The position numbers were made by a program, and so were the translations under genes. A stretch of 64,000 nucleotides of DNA, taken from Mycobacterium cookii (GTDB taxonomy: Bacteria > Actinomycetota > Actinomycetes > Mycobacteriales > Mycobacteriaceae). Positions 45,930-54,741 of this stretch are shown here, piece by piece; the stretch's first letter is position 1; each line of letters begins with the position of its first letter. The stretch covers positions 4,898,001 to 4,962,000 of the forward strand of contig NZ_AP022569.1 in assembly GCF_010727945.1 (NCBI RefSeq). The letters are read 5' to 3'. Under the pieces are notes generated by a model that searched no databases, was not told the origin of the DNA, and was given only the letters and a program-made list of their open reading frames with translations.

Positions 45930-47218
45930 CGGTCCACCCCACCCATTACCGGGTCGATACTGGCGACCGCCGTGATCACGTCGGCGACCATGCCGCCTTC
46001 GCACATCGCCGCTACGGCTTGCAGATTCGTGAACGACGGGTCCCGGTAGTGCACCCGGTACGGTCGGGTGCCGCCGTCGCTGACCATGTGCACGCCGAGC
46101 TCACCGCGGGGCGATTCGACGGCGACGTAGACCTGCCCGGCGGGCACCCGGATGCCCTCGGTGACGAGTTTGAAGTGGTGGATCAGCGCTTCCATCGAGC
46201 CGCTCATGATCTTGGCGATGTGCTCGGGCGAGTTACCCAAACCGTCCGGGCCGACTTTCAGGTCGGCCGGCCACGCGATCTTGCGGTCTTCGATCATGGT
46301 CGGGCCGGGCTTCAGTTTGTCCAGACACTGTTCGACGATCTTCACCGACTCCGACATCTCCTTGACGCGAATGATGTAGCGGCCGTAAGAATCACAGCCG
46401 TCATCCGTGATCACGTCGAACTCGTAGTCTTCGTATCCGCAGTACGGCTCGGTGCGGCGCAGGTCGTGCGGCAGTCCGGTGGATCGCAGACACGGCCCGG
46501 TGACCCCGAGCGCCATACAGCCGGTCAGGTCCAGGTAGCCGACGTCCTTGGTGCGTGCTTTCCAGATGGCGCTCTCGTTGAGCAGGTCGCCCATCTCGCG
46601 CAGTGCGACCTTCAACTTCTTCAGGGCCTCGGCAATCTCGGTCTGCGCGTTGGGCGGCAGGTCCTGCGCGACGCCGCCGGGCCGGATGTAGGCGCTGTTC
46701 ATCCGGAGACCGGTGATCGACTCGAACAGGCTCAAGATGATCTCGCGACCCTTGAAGCCGACGAACATCGGCGTCATCGCGCCCAGTTCCATGCCGCCGG
46801 TTGCCAGCGCGACGAGGTGCGAGGAGATCCGGTTGAGCTCCATCATCAGCACCCGGATGACGTTGACCCGTTCCGGGATCTCATCGGTGATGCCGAGTAG
46901 CTTCTCCACGCCCAGGCAGTAGGCGGTCTCGTTGAAAAACGGTGACAGGTAATCCATCCGGGTCACGAACGTGACGCCCTGCGTCCAGTACCGGTATTCG
47001 AGGTTTTTCTCAATGCCGGTGTGCAGGTAGCCGATTCCGCACCGCGCATCGGTAACGGTCTCGCCCTCGATCTCCAGGATCAGCCGCAGCACGCCGTGGG
47101 TGGACGGGTGTTGGGGCCCCATGTTCACGACGATGCGTTCGCCGGGCTCGCCCTTGCGTGCCGCCTCGACGATCTGGTCCCAATCTTGGCCTTGGACAGC
47201 CACGATGGTTTCGCTCAT
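45926..47218 (-). CDS. nuoD: NADH-quinone oxidoreductase subunit D
   Basis: NuoD, 430 residues, the 49-kDa homologue that forms the quinone pocket with NuoB and NuoH. Seen: [15 protein letters not shown] (the conserved HPSTHG loop with the quinone-binding His), [32 protein letters not shown] and [15 protein letters not shown]. Normal length. The ATG overlaps the nuoC TGA by one base (TGATG) and its stop overlaps nuoE. In M. tuberculosis, NuoD has been reported as a partner of the orphan receiver Rv3143, whose homologue lies just upstream of this operon. Confidence 0.97.
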   Translation of the reverse strand: MSETIVAVQGQDWDQIVEAARKGEPGERIVVNMGPQHPSTHGVLRLILEIEGETVTDARCGIGYLHTGIEKNLEYRYWTQGVTFVTRMDYLSPFFNETAYCLGVEKLLGITDEIPERVNVIRVLMMELNRISSHLVALATGGMELGAMTPMFVGFKGREIILSLFESITGLRMNSAYIRPGGVAQDLPPNAQTEIAEALKKLKVALREMGDLLNESAIWKARTKDVGYLDLTGCMALGVTGPCLRSTGLPHDLRRTEPYCGYEDYEFDVITDDGCDSYGRYIIRVKEMSESVKIVEQCLDKLKPGPTMIEDRKIAWPADLKVGPDGLGNSPEHIAKIMSGSMEALIHHFKLVTEGIRVPAGQVYVAVESPRGELGVHMVSDGGTRPYRVHYRDPSFTNLQAVAAMCEGGMVADVITAVASIDPVMGGVDR

Positions 47219-47958
47219 CAGTTGTATGACCTCCGCTGGTCGGGCGGTGGAATCTTGGCGCCCTTGTACTCCACCGGGACGCCGCCGAGTGGGTAGTCCT
47301 TGCGCTGCGGATGCCCCTCCCAGTCGTCGGGCATCTCGATGCGAGTGAGCGAGGGGTGGCCGTCGAAGATGATGCCGAAGAAGTCGTAGGTCTCGCGCTC
47401 GTGCCAGTCATTGGTCGGGTAGATCTGGAACAGCGAAGGGATGTGCGGATCGCTATCTGGCGCAGCGACTTCCAGTCGTACGCGGCGATTGTGGGTGATC
47501 GACGACAGCGGGTAGACCGCGTGTAGTTCGCGGCCGGTCTCGTCCGGGTAGTGCACGCCGTTGACGCCCAGACACAATTCGAAACGCAGCTGTGGATCGT
47601 CGCGCAGCCGGCGGGCGACCTGCGGCAGAAGCTCGCGGCGGACATGCAGTGTCAACTCGTTGCGGTAAACGACGACTTTCTCGACGGCGTCCGCGAATTC
47701 GACGTCCTCGTCGGCCTTCAACGCTTCGGCCAGTCGGTCGACCACCTCGTCGAAGTAGAAGCCGTACGGGCGCGGGCTGCCGTCGTCGATGGTGACCTGG
47801 CGGACCAACCGCCCGTAGCCCGACGTGTCACCGCTGCCGCGCACACCGAACATGCCGCGGCGCACACCGATGACATCGGGGCCGGACTTCTCGGCGTCTA
47901 CCGGAGCGCCACCCACCTCGCTCGCCGCCCGCTTCGGGTCGTGTTCGGGTGAACTCAT
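47218..47958 (-). CDS. nuoC: NADH-quinone oxidoreductase subunit C
   Basis: NuoC, 246 residues, the 30-kDa peripheral subunit that contacts NuoD. Seen: [27 protein letters not shown] and the hallmark [44 protein letters not shown], which is cut here into its recognisable parts [13 protein letters not shown] and [16 protein letters not shown]. The N-terminal 50 residues are variable. The ATG overlaps the nuoB TGA. Confidence 0.96.
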   Translation of the reverse strand: MSSPEHDPKRAASEVGGAPVDAEKSGPDVIGVRRGMFGVRGSGDTSGYGRLVRQVTIDDGSPRPYGFYFDEVVDRLAEALKADEDVEFADAVEKVVVYRNELTLHVRRELLPQVARRLRDDPQLRFELCLGVNGVHYPDETGRELHAVYPLSSITHNRRVRLEVAAPDSDPHIPSLFQIYPTNDWHERETYDFFGIIFDGHPSLTRIEMPDDWEGHPQRKDYPLGGVPVEYKGAKIPPPDQRRSYN

Positions 47959-48509
47959 CGGAGCAGCCCGAGGTGCTCGATCGTCGGCCGCACCGAGAGC
48001 GCCGCCTGCTCGGCCTCGGCGATGGCCTGTTCGCGGTTGACGCCCAACGGCATTTCTTGAATCTTGTCGTGCAGCTTGAGGATTGCGTACAGCAGCATCT
48101 CCGGGCGCGGCGGGCAGCCGGGCAGGTAAATGTCAACCGGGACAACATGGTCCACGCCCTGCACGATCGCGTAGTTGTTGAACATGCCGCCCGACGATGC
48201 GCAGACGCCCATCGCCAGAACCCATTTGGGCTCGGCCATCTGGTCGTAGATCTGGCGCAGTACCGGTGCCATCTTCTGGCTGACGCGGCCGGCCACGATC
48301 ATCAGGTCGGCTTGCCGCGGCGTCGCCGAGAACCGCTCCATGCCAAAGCGTGCGATGTCGAAACGTGGCCCGGCAGTGGCCATCATCTCGATCGCGCAGC
48401 AGGCCAATCCGAATGTCGCCGGCCACAACGAGTTCTTGCGAAAGTATCCCGCGAGAGTTTCGACGGTCGTCAGCAAGAAACCGCTTGGCACCTTCTCTTC
48501 CAAGCCCAC
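47955..48509 (-). CDS. nuoB: NADH-quinone oxidoreductase subunit B
   Basis: NuoB, 184 residues (184 in M. tuberculosis), which carries the terminal cluster N2 next to the quinone site. Seen: the tandem cysteines in [10 protein letters not shown], a third in GVCASSGG and the fourth in LPGCPPRPE. It starts with GTG 48509, 8 nt after nuoA. Confidence 0.97.
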   Translation of the reverse strand: MGLEEKVPSGFLLTTVETLAGYFRKNSLWPATFGLACCAIEMMATAGPRFDIARFGMERFSATPRQADLMIVAGRVSQKMAPVLRQIYDQMAEPKWVLAMGVCASSGGMFNNYAIVQGVDHVVPVDIYLPGCPPRPEMLLYAILKLHDKIQEMPLGVNREQAIAEAEQAALSVRPTIEHLGLLR

Positions 48510-48517
48510 GTCTTACC

Positions 48518-48895
48518 TCAATCCCAAGTCAAGCCGCCGCGGCGCCACACATACGCGTAGGCCACGAAGACGGTGAGCATGAACACCACCATTTCGATGA
48601 GCGCGAACACGCCGAGTCGGTCGTAGCTGACCGCCCACGGGTAGAGGAACACGATCTCGATGTCGAAGACGATGAACAGCATCGCGGTCAGGTAGTACTT
48701 CACCGGGAACCGTTGGCCACTGCCCGCGTGCGGCGCGTTGGCGGGCTGGTCACTGGGCTCGATCCCGCACTCGTAGGCCTCGAGCTTCGCGCGGTTGTAG
48801 CGCTTGGGTCCGGTGATCTGGGCCAGCGCGACAGAGCCGAGGGCGAAGGCGGCGGCGATTCCTCCGAGCACGAGGATCGGTAAGTAGAGATTCAT
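48518..48895 (-). CDS. nuoA: NADH-quinone oxidoreductase subunit A
   Basis: NuoA, 125 residues, a three-helix membrane subunit and first gene of the complex I operon. Seen: MNLYLPILVLGGIAAAFALG, YECGIEPSDQP (the conserved loop near the quinone channel), KYYLTAMLFIVFDIEIVFLYPWA (conserved acidic residues) and WRRGGLTWD. I use ATG 48895; a GTG at 48916 would add seven residues. The 282 nt upstream hold two CRP-like sites and probably the operon promoter. Confidence 0.96.
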   Translation of the reverse strand: MNLYLPILVLGGIAAAFALGSVALAQITGPKRYNRAKLEAYECGIEPSDQPANAPHAGSGQRFPVKYYLTAMLFIVFDIEIVFLYPWAVSYDRLGVFALIEMVVFMLTVFVAYAYVWRRGGLTWD

Positions 48896-48935
48896 CCCGC
48901 GAAGACGCTTCCTCACTGTGGTCTATGGGCTGGAT

Positions 48936-48951
48936 TGTGAGCGCAACCACA
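48936..48951. promoter_or_regulatory. CRP-like site 1 upstream of nuoA
   Basis: TGTGA-GCGCAA-CCACA matches the CRP/FNR-family consensus TGTGA-N6-TCACA with one mismatch. It lies 41-56 nt upstream of the nuoA ATG, close enough to repress or to sit near the core promoter. Confidence 0.4.
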
Positions 48952-48991
48952 GCCTAGCGACCGTGTGTGGTCCCGCGCTCAGCAGTCTAGT

Positions 48992-49007
48992 TGTGACCTC
49001 TAGCACA
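48992..49007. promoter_or_regulatory. CRP-like site 2 upstream of nuoA
   Basis: TGTGA-CCTCTA-GCACA matches TGTGA-N6-TCACA with one mismatch. It is embedded in a longer perfect inverted repeat TAGTTGTG / CACAACTA (48988-48995 and 49004-49011, 8-nt spacer). It lies 97-112 nt upstream of the nuoA start, 56 nt from site 1. The rest of the 48896-49177 gap shows no gene. Confidence 0.5.
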
Positions 49008-49177
49008 ACTAACGGGTGGTCAGTTCGAACGCGAACGCGAAGCCTCGAAGGCCGCTTTTTGTGCAGCAATTCTCAAGAGCCTAAGGCCGTTTCGACCATG
49101 CGCAAGTCGAAGCGGAAGACCCTTGCCAGTCTCGCTCGACGGGCGGTCGCGCTGCTGTTCAGCAGCCAGGACCTGAG

Positions 49178-49576
49178 TTATTGAACCGGGGTGCGCAGCA
49201 ACTCGAGCACGGTCCGGCTGAGCCGGATCGGGTCGATGGGCTGGGGGACTGCGGCCTCCGCCCTCGACCACCTGGCCAGCCAGACATCGTCGCGCCGGCC
49301 GGTCAGCACCACGATCGGTGGTCCCTGGTCGATTTCGTCCTTGAGCTGCTTGGCGATACCCATGCCGCCTTCGGGAGTCGCTTCGCCGTCGAGGATCGCC
49401 AGATCGATGCCCCCGGCGTCCACCTGCTGGATGACGACGGGTCCGGTCGCGACCTCGACGTAGCTCAGCTCGGGCAGGTCCGGATGCACCCGCTTGCCCA
49501 GGGCCAGCATGACGTTCTGCCGGGTCTGGGCATTGTCGCTGTACACGAGGATCCGCAAGGGGCTGCTGTCAGGCAC
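49178..49576 (-). CDS. Atypical response-regulator receiver protein (Rv3143-like)
   Basis: A 132-residue single-domain receiver protein (133 in M. tuberculosis Rv3143), upstream of nuoA as in that species. Seen: RILVYSDNAQTR at the start, the phosphoacceptor-type LAILDGEA (D63) and IVVLTGRRDD (T92). Two standard residues are changed: only one acidic residue (D14) is present where two are usual, and the conserved Lys of the KP motif is replaced (VPQP, Q112). It may therefore work without normal phosphorylation. No histidine kinase is near. The M. tuberculosis protein has been reported to interact with the Nuo complex, which fits its conserved place here. Confidence 0.85.
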   Translation of the reverse strand: MPDSSPLRILVYSDNAQTRQNVMLALGKRVHPDLPELSYVEVATGPVVIQQVDAGGIDLAILDGEATPEGGMGIAKQLKDEIDQGPPIVVLTGRRDDVWLARWSRAEAAVPQPIDPIRLSRTVLELLRTPVQ

Positions 49577-49661
49577 GAGCCAGATGTTACTGCCCGACGA
49601 CGATGCGGGCCGCGTAGTGGCCCGAGAAGGAGTCGGGCGATCGGGTGATGTCCGGCGATCG

Positions 49662-50198
49662 TCAGCGCGCCGCCCGGACGAAGTACGCGTCGGCCGACAC
49701 CGTCGCCGCCTTGCCGACCATGCCGAGTTGATTCCAGCCGATGTCGAACTGATCCCGGTCGACTTCGGTCTTTGCCGAGACCCGCACCGAGCCGTCGTCG
49801 AGCGCGCTGATCTCGACCGGCAGCGGCACCTCGGCGGTGACTCCCTTGATGGTGAAGGTCGCCCGCAGGTCGGCGGTGTTCGCTGCGCCGGGCTCCACGG
49901 CTGTCACCACCACGCTGATCTGCGGGTAGCGGTCCACGTCGAAGAAGTCGGCCGACCGGAGGTGCTCGTCGCGTTTTCCGATCCCGGTTCGCAACGAGGC
50001 CACCTCGATGTCGAGGCGACCGAAGACGGCGCCCTTGCCGGTGACCTGGCCGTCAGCGTCGACATCGGTGAACCGGCCTTTGACGTTGAGCAGACCCCAG
50101 AAGTTCTTGATCTTGAAGCCGACCGTCGACCGGTCGCGATCGAGGTTCCACACCCCTGCGGTGTCGGGGTCATTGAGCAAGGTTTCGATGGTTGTCAT
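49662..50198 (-). CDS. YceI-family lipid-binding protein
   Basis: A 178-residue protein of the YceI fold, a lipocalin-like barrel that binds long isoprenoid or fatty chains. Seen: VWNLDRDRSTVGFKIKNFWGLLNVKGRFTDV (family start, here given in parts: DRDRSTVGFKIKN and VKGRFTDVDADG), RDEHLRSADFFDVDRYP, and DQFDIGWNQLG near the C-terminus. No signal peptide is seen, so it is cytosolic. The ATG has GAGGAG 8 nt upstream. It is the last gene of the long - strand operon starting with the homogentisate-dioxygenase-like gene, or a separate unit behind it. Confidence 0.9.
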   Translation of the reverse strand: MTTIETLLNDPDTAGVWNLDRDRSTVGFKIKNFWGLLNVKGRFTDVDADGQVTGKGAVFGRLDIEVASLRTGIGKRDEHLRSADFFDVDRYPQISVVVTAVEPGAANTADLRATFTIKGVTAEVPLPVEISALDDGSVRVSAKTEVDRDQFDIGWNQLGMVGKAATVSADAYFVRAAR

Positions 50199-50218
50199 TT
50201 CAGCAACTCCTCGCCGGG

Positions 50219-50602
50219 TCAGCTCAACAAGGGAGCCATGCCGGCTGGGTCGAAGTATTCGTCGATACGGCTGATCAGGGCGTCAGCATTCAGCTTAATC
50301 ACGATGCACACGCGCAAAGCGATCAATCCGCCGTTGCGGCCGGTGGCGTGAAGGATGTGTTGCTGGACGAATCCGTCGGTGAACAGCTGGCGATCCAGGA
50401 TCTCGTAGTGCCGCTTCTCGGTGACGTCGATGAACCAGTGGATGACCCGCAGAGCCCGCGTTTTCTCGTCGTCGCGACGCGATCCGGCCCGCCATACCGC
50501 GATGCCGTCGTCGAACATCTGCTCCACCGTTGCTTCGTCGCCTCGTTCGATCGCCGCGAACAATAGATCGGCCGCCTTCACGACGGCGTCAGGAGCGGGC
50601 AT
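50219..50602 (-). CDS. NTF2-like (SnoaL/limonene-epoxide-hydrolase-like) protein
   Basis: A 127-residue NTF2-like protein. Seen: VKAADLLFAAIERGDEATVEQMFDDGIAVWRAG at the N-terminus, reduced here to its key pieces LFAAIERGD and DDGIAVWRAG, a central beta-rich part, and ISRIDEYFDPAGMAPLL at the end, which is the typical SnoaL end. Such proteins are isomerases, hydrolases or binding proteins; active residues cannot be assigned. AGAAAGG precedes the ATG. It lies between DUF6285 and YceI genes in one direction and may be a minor member of the operon. Confidence 0.85.
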   Translation of the reverse strand: MPAPDAVVKAADLLFAAIERGDEATVEQMFDDGIAVWRAGSRRDDEKTRALRVIHWFIDVTEKRHYEILDRQLFTDGFVQQHILHATGRNGGLIALRVCIVIKLNADALISRIDEYFDPAGMAPLLS

Positions 50603-50613
50603 CGGGTGCCTTT

Positions 50614-50952
50614 CTAGTCGTCCTGATATCCGGGGTGGGCGACCGAGAGCCGCCGGCCGACCAGCGCTCGCAGCGCCGACTGCACCTGCTTACTGTCGCC
50701 GTCCAGCTCGCCGGTCCGGATGGCGGCGGCCAGCTGGGCCTCGTCGCGGCAGCCGACATCGGCAAGCGCGGCGGCGACCCCGTCATCCGAGTCGGCCAGC
50801 AATTCGCGTTCGACCATGCGCAGCGCGTTGACCGCGACCCGGGAATGGAAGTTGACCTGACCGGTGGTCGACCCGCGGACGTCGGTTTCGAGGAACTCGG
50901 CGACCGCGGCGACCAGCTCTGCCGCTGTCGGTCGACCGTGGCCCGGCGCCAT
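50614..50952 (-). CDS. DUF6285 domain protein
   Basis: A 112-residue helical protein of the DUF6285 type. Seen: ELVAAVAEFLETDVRG, TTGQVNFHSRVAVNALRMVERELLA, the family core with the conserved F-H-x-R-V-A-x-N-A, and a later segment RLSVAHPGY. Such proteins are usually encoded with an APH-like kinase and an acyl-CoA dehydrogenase, and both are present here. The catalase-like gene lies between, but its stop overlaps this ATG (TGATG), so all are one unit. Biochemical role unknown. Confidence 0.82.
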   Translation of the reverse strand: MAPGHGRPTAAELVAAVAEFLETDVRGSTTGQVNFHSRVAVNALRMVERELLADSDDGVAAALADVGCRDEAQLAAAIRTGELDGDSKQVQSALRALVGRRLSVAHPGYQDD

Positions 50953-51884
50953 CAGGTCGCTGGGGCTTCGGGTCCGCGGTCGACGCCGGAGCGCAGCTTC
51001 ACCGAGGCGGAGTAGGCCAGGGTGCGGAACCGGAGGACGGGGTCGTCGGAGGGTTCGATGCCGTCGGTGACGCGCATCGGGTCGAACACGACGATGTCGC
51101 CGCCGTGCTCGCGTTCGGTGTCGATGCCGGTGATCTCGAGGCTGCCGACGGTGACGGTCTGGGTGCCGTGCCAGGGTTTGGACGGGTCGACCGTCGAGTC
51201 GCCGTCCGCGGCGATCTGGACCTGGTAGTCAAACCGAACCGGTTGTGTGGCAACGCGTTTGTCGAGTTCGTCGATCAGGAAGTCCGCGCCCTTGGTCTTG
51301 GCGACGTCCGGCGGGACGAGGTGTTCGCCGGCTTGGGGCAGCAGGTGGTAACGCACGAATCGGGCGCTGCCGTCGGCGGCGACCCAGCGGAATGCGTGCA
51401 GGCCGTGATACGCGATGGTGCCGTAGCTTTCCGGCACTGTGTTCGCGGCGCGCACGACCGGCAGGGCTTTGACAAAGCTGGGGTGGGTGGCGATGTAGCC
51501 GAGAAGTCGCAGTGGAGCGGTGGGCCCAGGGCGCATCGCGTGCAGCAGCGAGACGAAGCCGTCGGGTGTGCTGGCCGGAAACAGTTGCGCCGTCTGCGTC
51601 GACACGTCGGTGGTCGACCCGTCCGGCAGGGTGAACTTCACCGCCATCCCGCGCACGCCCGGAGCGTTGTCCGGCTGCTTGGGATTGCCTGAGCCACTGG
51701 AGAATCGGATCAGCGCGGGCACTGCTGCGCCGCTGAGGTGTGCGGCGCAGGAGAGCTGAGCGGCCGCGGGTGTCGCGGTGAAGGTGCCGCGGTAGAGCTT
51801 GCCTTTGGCGTGCAGCGCGCGGTTGCCGGGCTGCGCCCCGCCGGTTTCGCGGATTGTCTCGATTGCCTGATCAGGTGTGACCAC
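50952..51884 (-). CDS. Catalase-family haem peroxidase (SrpA-like)
   Basis: A 310-residue small catalase-fold protein, shorter than true catalases (480 or more). Seen: the distal histidine in NRALHAKGKLYRGTF (H25), RFSSGSGNPKQPDNAPGVRGMAVKF for the haem pocket (given here only by its end GVRGMAVKF), and the proximal RFRTLAYSAS with the haem-ligand tyrosine. Members act as organic peroxidases or as allene-oxide-synthase-like enzymes rather than efficient catalases. It sits between an APH-like kinase and DUF6285 in a FadE operon, where it could remove peroxide made by the acyl-CoA dehydrogenase, or act on an oxidised lipid. That is inference. Confidence 0.87.
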   Translation of the reverse strand: MVTPDQAIETIRETGGAQPGNRALHAKGKLYRGTFTATPAAAQLSCAAHLSGAAVPALIRFSSGSGNPKQPDNAPGVRGMAVKFTLPDGSTTDVSTQTAQLFPASTPDGFVSLLHAMRPGPTAPLRLLGYIATHPSFVKALPVVRAANTVPESYGTIAYHGLHAFRWVAADGSARFVRYHLLPQAGEHLVPPDVAKTKGADFLIDELDKRVATQPVRFDYQVQIAADGDSTVDPSKPWHGTQTVTVGSLEITGIDTEREHGGDIVVFDPMRVTDGIEPSDDPVLRFRTLAYSASVKLRSGVDRGPEAPAT

Positions 51885-51901
51885 AACGAAATCCTAGGCG
51901 C

Positions 51902-52882
51902 TCAACCGACACGTGTGACCGCGTTATCGAGCAAGTCGAGCAAGTCCCATTCGGTCTCACAGACGCGGCGTCCTATGGTGGCCAGCTCCACCGAACGGCT
52001 CTGTCCGCTGAGGTGCCGTTCGGCCTGGTAGCGGCAGATCACGCCCCACCGCAGCGTGGCCAGTACCAGCCACCAGTGAAACGCCGCCCGGTCGACCGCC
52101 GCGCCGCCGGCCTTTTCGTAACTGTGAAGAAAATCCTCGACGCGGCCCAGGCCGCCGGCATCGTGGTCGGCCGGGGCGCCGAACCGCCAGGCCCGGATGC
52201 AGAACCAGGCGAGGTCTTCATAGAACTCGCCGACGTGCACCAGTTCCCAGTCCAGCACGGCAGCGAGATTGGATCCGTCGACGATGAGGTTGCCCATCCG
52301 GTAGTCGCCGTGCACCAGGTACGGCGGCGACGGCGCGGGCCGGTGTGCGGCCAGCCATCGGAAGGCCCACTCGAATGTGGCGGTGGTGTCGCCCATGTCG
52401 TCCAACCGGCCGCGCCACTCGGCGAGTTGGTCCTCGCGGTCGATCCCGGCGATGTCCGGGTCGGCCCGGTGGATGGCGGCCAGCGCTTCCGCGCACTGCA
52501 CCAGCAGCCGCGCCCGGCCCGCTTCGTCCAGTTGGCGCTGGATGCGACGGACGATGGTCTCGCCCTTGATCTCGTCGCAGATCAGGAATGGATTGCCAAG
52601 CGTGTCAACGGAATCGTCGGCAACCAGGACGTGGGGGATCGGTGCGCCGGCAGCCGCGGCGGCGGCCTGCGCGCGGGCCTCGAGTTCCATTCCGGCGTGC
52701 ACGTCGTCGGGCGGCCCGGTGCGCAGGATCAGCGAGCGCCGTTGCCCGCCGGTGACGGCCTCGAACGCCCAGGTGGTTCTGCTGGCTCCGCCCGTCAATG
52801 CCCGCAGATTTTCGACGGCGGTGCCGGCGCCGAGGATCGGCTGCAGCATGCCGGCGAGCCTGGGCGCCAACGCGTCGCTCAC
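51902..52882 (-). CDS. Aminoglycoside-phosphotransferase-fold kinase (FadE-associated)
   Basis: A 326-residue APH-fold kinase. Seen: LTGGASRTTWAFE (nucleotide loop), RTGPPDDVHAGMELEARAQ, the catalytic loop YLVHGDYRMGN with His-Gly-Asp and Asn, and VLDWELVHVGEFYEDLAWF for metal binding. Members next to acyl-CoA dehydrogenase and DUF6285 genes are thought to phosphorylate hydroxy- or acyl-CoA-type substrates, as in the eukaryotic ACAD10/11 fusion of an APH kinase and a dehydrogenase. The start overlaps the end of the FadE gene (ATGA), so kinase and dehydrogenase are translationally coupled. It is distinct from the Rv3168-like kinase at 20358. Confidence 0.9.
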   Translation of the reverse strand: MSDALAPRLAGMLQPILGAGTAVENLRALTGGASRTTWAFEAVTGGQRRSLILRTGPPDDVHAGMELEARAQAAAAAAGAPIPHVLVADDSVDTLGNPFLICDEIKGETIVRRIQRQLDEAGRARLLVQCAEALAAIHRADPDIAGIDREDQLAEWRGRLDDMGDTTATFEWAFRWLAAHRPAPSPPYLVHGDYRMGNLIVDGSNLAAVLDWELVHVGEFYEDLAWFCIRAWRFGAPADHDAGGLGRVEDFLHSYEKAGGAAVDRAAFHWWLVLATLRWGVICRYQAERHLSGQSRSVELATIGRRVCETEWDLLDLLDNAVTRVG

Positions 52883-54117
52883 TTGCGGCCGAACTTGAAC
52901 AGTCGCTGAGCCACCCGCCGGATTTGGATCTCCTCGGCGCCTTCGGTGATTCGGTAGCGGCGGTGGTGGCGGTAGATGTGCTCGAACGGCTCGTGACGGC
53001 TGTAGCCGAGGCCGCCGAAGATCTGCATCGCCCGATCGGCGGCGTCACAGACCAGACGGTTGGCGCGGTAGTTGGCCATCGACACCTTGTCCGACACCTC
53101 CATATGGTGGTCGCGATCCAGGTGCCAGGCCGCGTACTGCACCAGCAGCCGCACCATCTGCGCCTCGGTCTGCAGCTCCGCCAGCGGCCATTGGACGGCC
53201 TGGTTCGTCGACAGCGGCTTGCCGAAAACGGTTCGGGTGCCGGCATATTCGGCAGCCCGGTCGATGCAGTATTGCGCGGCACCCAGGCTGCTGGCTGCTT
53301 GCCGGATCCGGTTCTCGTGCAGGAACGTCTGCGCGACTTCCAGACCTCGATCAACCTCGCCGAGCACGGAGTCGCCGGGCACCCGGACGTCGGTCAACTC
53401 AACTTCGCCGTGGTCGGTGGGCATGTTGAACGTCCACCAGTAGTAGGGGACATCGAAGCCGGGGGAATTGGTGGGCACCAGGAACGCGGTGATGCCACGG
53501 GCTTCGCCTGGTTCCCCGGACGTGCGAGCGAAGATCAAGTCATGCGTGGCGCGGTGCACGCCAGTGTTGAACCGCTTGGAGCCGTTGATGATCCAGTCGT
53601 CACCATCGGGCTTGGCGTGGGTTTCCAGCCAGGTGGCGTCCGATCCGTGCAGGGGCTCGGTGAGGCCGAACGCCATCGAGCGTTCTCCGGTGATCAGCGC
53701 CTCGGACCACGCCGCGCGTTGCTCGTCGGTGCCGAATCGCTCCATCATGATCACCTGCGGGAAGTTCCCGACGATCGATGACTCGTTCTGCAGGTCGTTG
53801 TGTAGCCCAAGGCCTTTGTGCGCGAGATGCTCGCGGATGACCGCCATGTCGACGTTGGAGCCGTCGCGGCCGCCGAGCGAGGTCGGCAACCCGTACCGCA
53901 GCCAGCCGGCTTTGTCGGCACGTCGTCGCATCTCGGCGAGCAGGTCCTCCCACTCTTCGGTGGGAATGCCGTCGTTGTCCCAGTCGGTGCGGGCATGTTC
54001 GCGGCGCTGGTCGAAGTACTGCATGTTCTCGGCTTGCAGCGGGGCGATCTCGCGGTCGATGAACGCATCCATGTCGGCCAGCAGACCCGGAAGGTGTTCG
54101 GGCAACGTGAAATCCAC
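52879..54117 (-). CDS. Acyl-CoA dehydrogenase (FadE-like, ACAD10/11-type)
   Basis: A 412-residue acyl-CoA dehydrogenase. Seen: MDFTLPEHLPGLLADMDAF at the start, AFGLTEPLHGSDATWLETHA (flavin-binding signature), INGSKRFNTG, and the C-terminal domain with AMQIFGGLGYSRHEPFEHIYRHHRRYRITEGAEEIQ, shown here by its core QIFGGLGYSRHEP. It pairs with the APH-like kinase next to it, as in the ACAD10/ACAD11 proteins that process 4-hydroxy acids. That suggests a 4-hydroxyacyl-CoA type route. GTG start at 54117 with AAGGAG upstream, 12 nt after the TetR stop. Confidence 0.93.
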   Translation of the reverse strand: MDFTLPEHLPGLLADMDAFIDREIAPLQAENMQYFDQRREHARTDWDNDGIPTEEWEDLLAEMRRRADKAGWLRYGLPTSLGGRDGSNVDMAVIREHLAHKGLGLHNDLQNESSIVGNFPQVIMMERFGTDEQRAAWSEALITGERSMAFGLTEPLHGSDATWLETHAKPDGDDWIINGSKRFNTGVHRATHDLIFARTSGEPGEARGITAFLVPTNSPGFDVPYYWWTFNMPTDHGEVELTDVRVPGDSVLGEVDRGLEVAQTFLHENRIRQAASSLGAAQYCIDRAAEYAGTRTVFGKPLSTNQAVQWPLAELQTEAQMVRLLVQYAAWHLDRDHHMEVSDKVSMANYRANRLVCDAADRAMQIFGGLGYSRHEPFEHIYRHHRRYRITEGAEEIQIRRVAQRLFKFGRK

Positions 54118-54129
54118 TCTGATTTCTCC

Positions 54130-54741
54130 TTAGGTGCCGTACAGCGTTTTCTTCCATACCGTAGCGAGGGTTGCTATCGCGTCCTCGTCGCTGATCTCAA
54201 TCCCCAGACCGGACCGGCCGACGAACACGGTGGTGAAATTCTCGAACAACAGGGCGATCGCGGCCGCGATGTGTTCGGGGTTGAGTTCAGTCGCGTACCC
54301 GTGCTGCTGAGCATGGCGCACCGAGGCAGCGACGATGTCCATACCAAAACGTCGAAACTCGTTCTGCAGAGCGGCGAACCGCTGCTGTGTCGTCGCGAGC
54401 TGCGCCACCGCAATCATGATGCCGATGTTCTGCTTGAACATGTTCCAGTAACCGGTGACGACTGAGATGAAGAACGCATCGTCGTCGGGGGAGTCCGGCA
54501 GGTGCAGGCTCAGCCCGGACGGCGTCACGACATCGTGCAGGAAAGACTCCGCGAGGGCGGCGAGCAGATCCTCCTTGTCGGCGAAATACCGGTAGAACAC
54601 CGCGCCCGACTTGCCGGCAGCGGAGGTGATGTCGGCCAACGTGGCGCCGTGGAACCCACGCTCGGCGAACAACTTACGGGCAGCTTGCTCGATAGCCGCC
54701 CTGGTCTGGCGGCCTTTCGCGGTCAGGACCTCGGTCGGCAT
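54130..54741 (-). CDS. TetR-family regulator of the HGD/FadE operon
   Basis: A 203-residue TetR regulator. Seen: GRQTRAAIEQAARKLFAERGFHGATLADITSAAGKSGAVFYRYF, here cited as the pieces ARKLFAERGFHGATLADIT and SAAGKSGAVFYRYF, the complete helix-turn-helix, followed by a ligand-binding domain. Its ATG overlaps the TGA of the HMG-CoA-lyase-like gene, so it is embedded in the operon and co-expressed with the enzymes. This suggests feedback control. A possible operator is the inverted repeat at 59170-59187 before the first gene. Confidence 0.9.
   Translation of the reverse strand: MPTEVLTAKGRQTRAAIEQAARKLFAERGFHGATLADITSAAGKSGAVFYRYFADKEDLLAALAESFLHDVVTPSGLSLHLPDSPDDDAFFISVVTGYWNMFKQNIGIMIAVAQLATTQQRFAALQNEFRRFGMDIVAASVRHAQQHGYATELNPEHIAAAIALLFENFTTVFVGRSGLGIEISDEDAIATLATVWKKTLYGT

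Noticed and set aside
49040..49062. Hairpin plus T-run resembling an intrinsic terminator
   Set aside because: The stem is only about 4 bp and it would act on the + strand, where no gene ends; probably chance.
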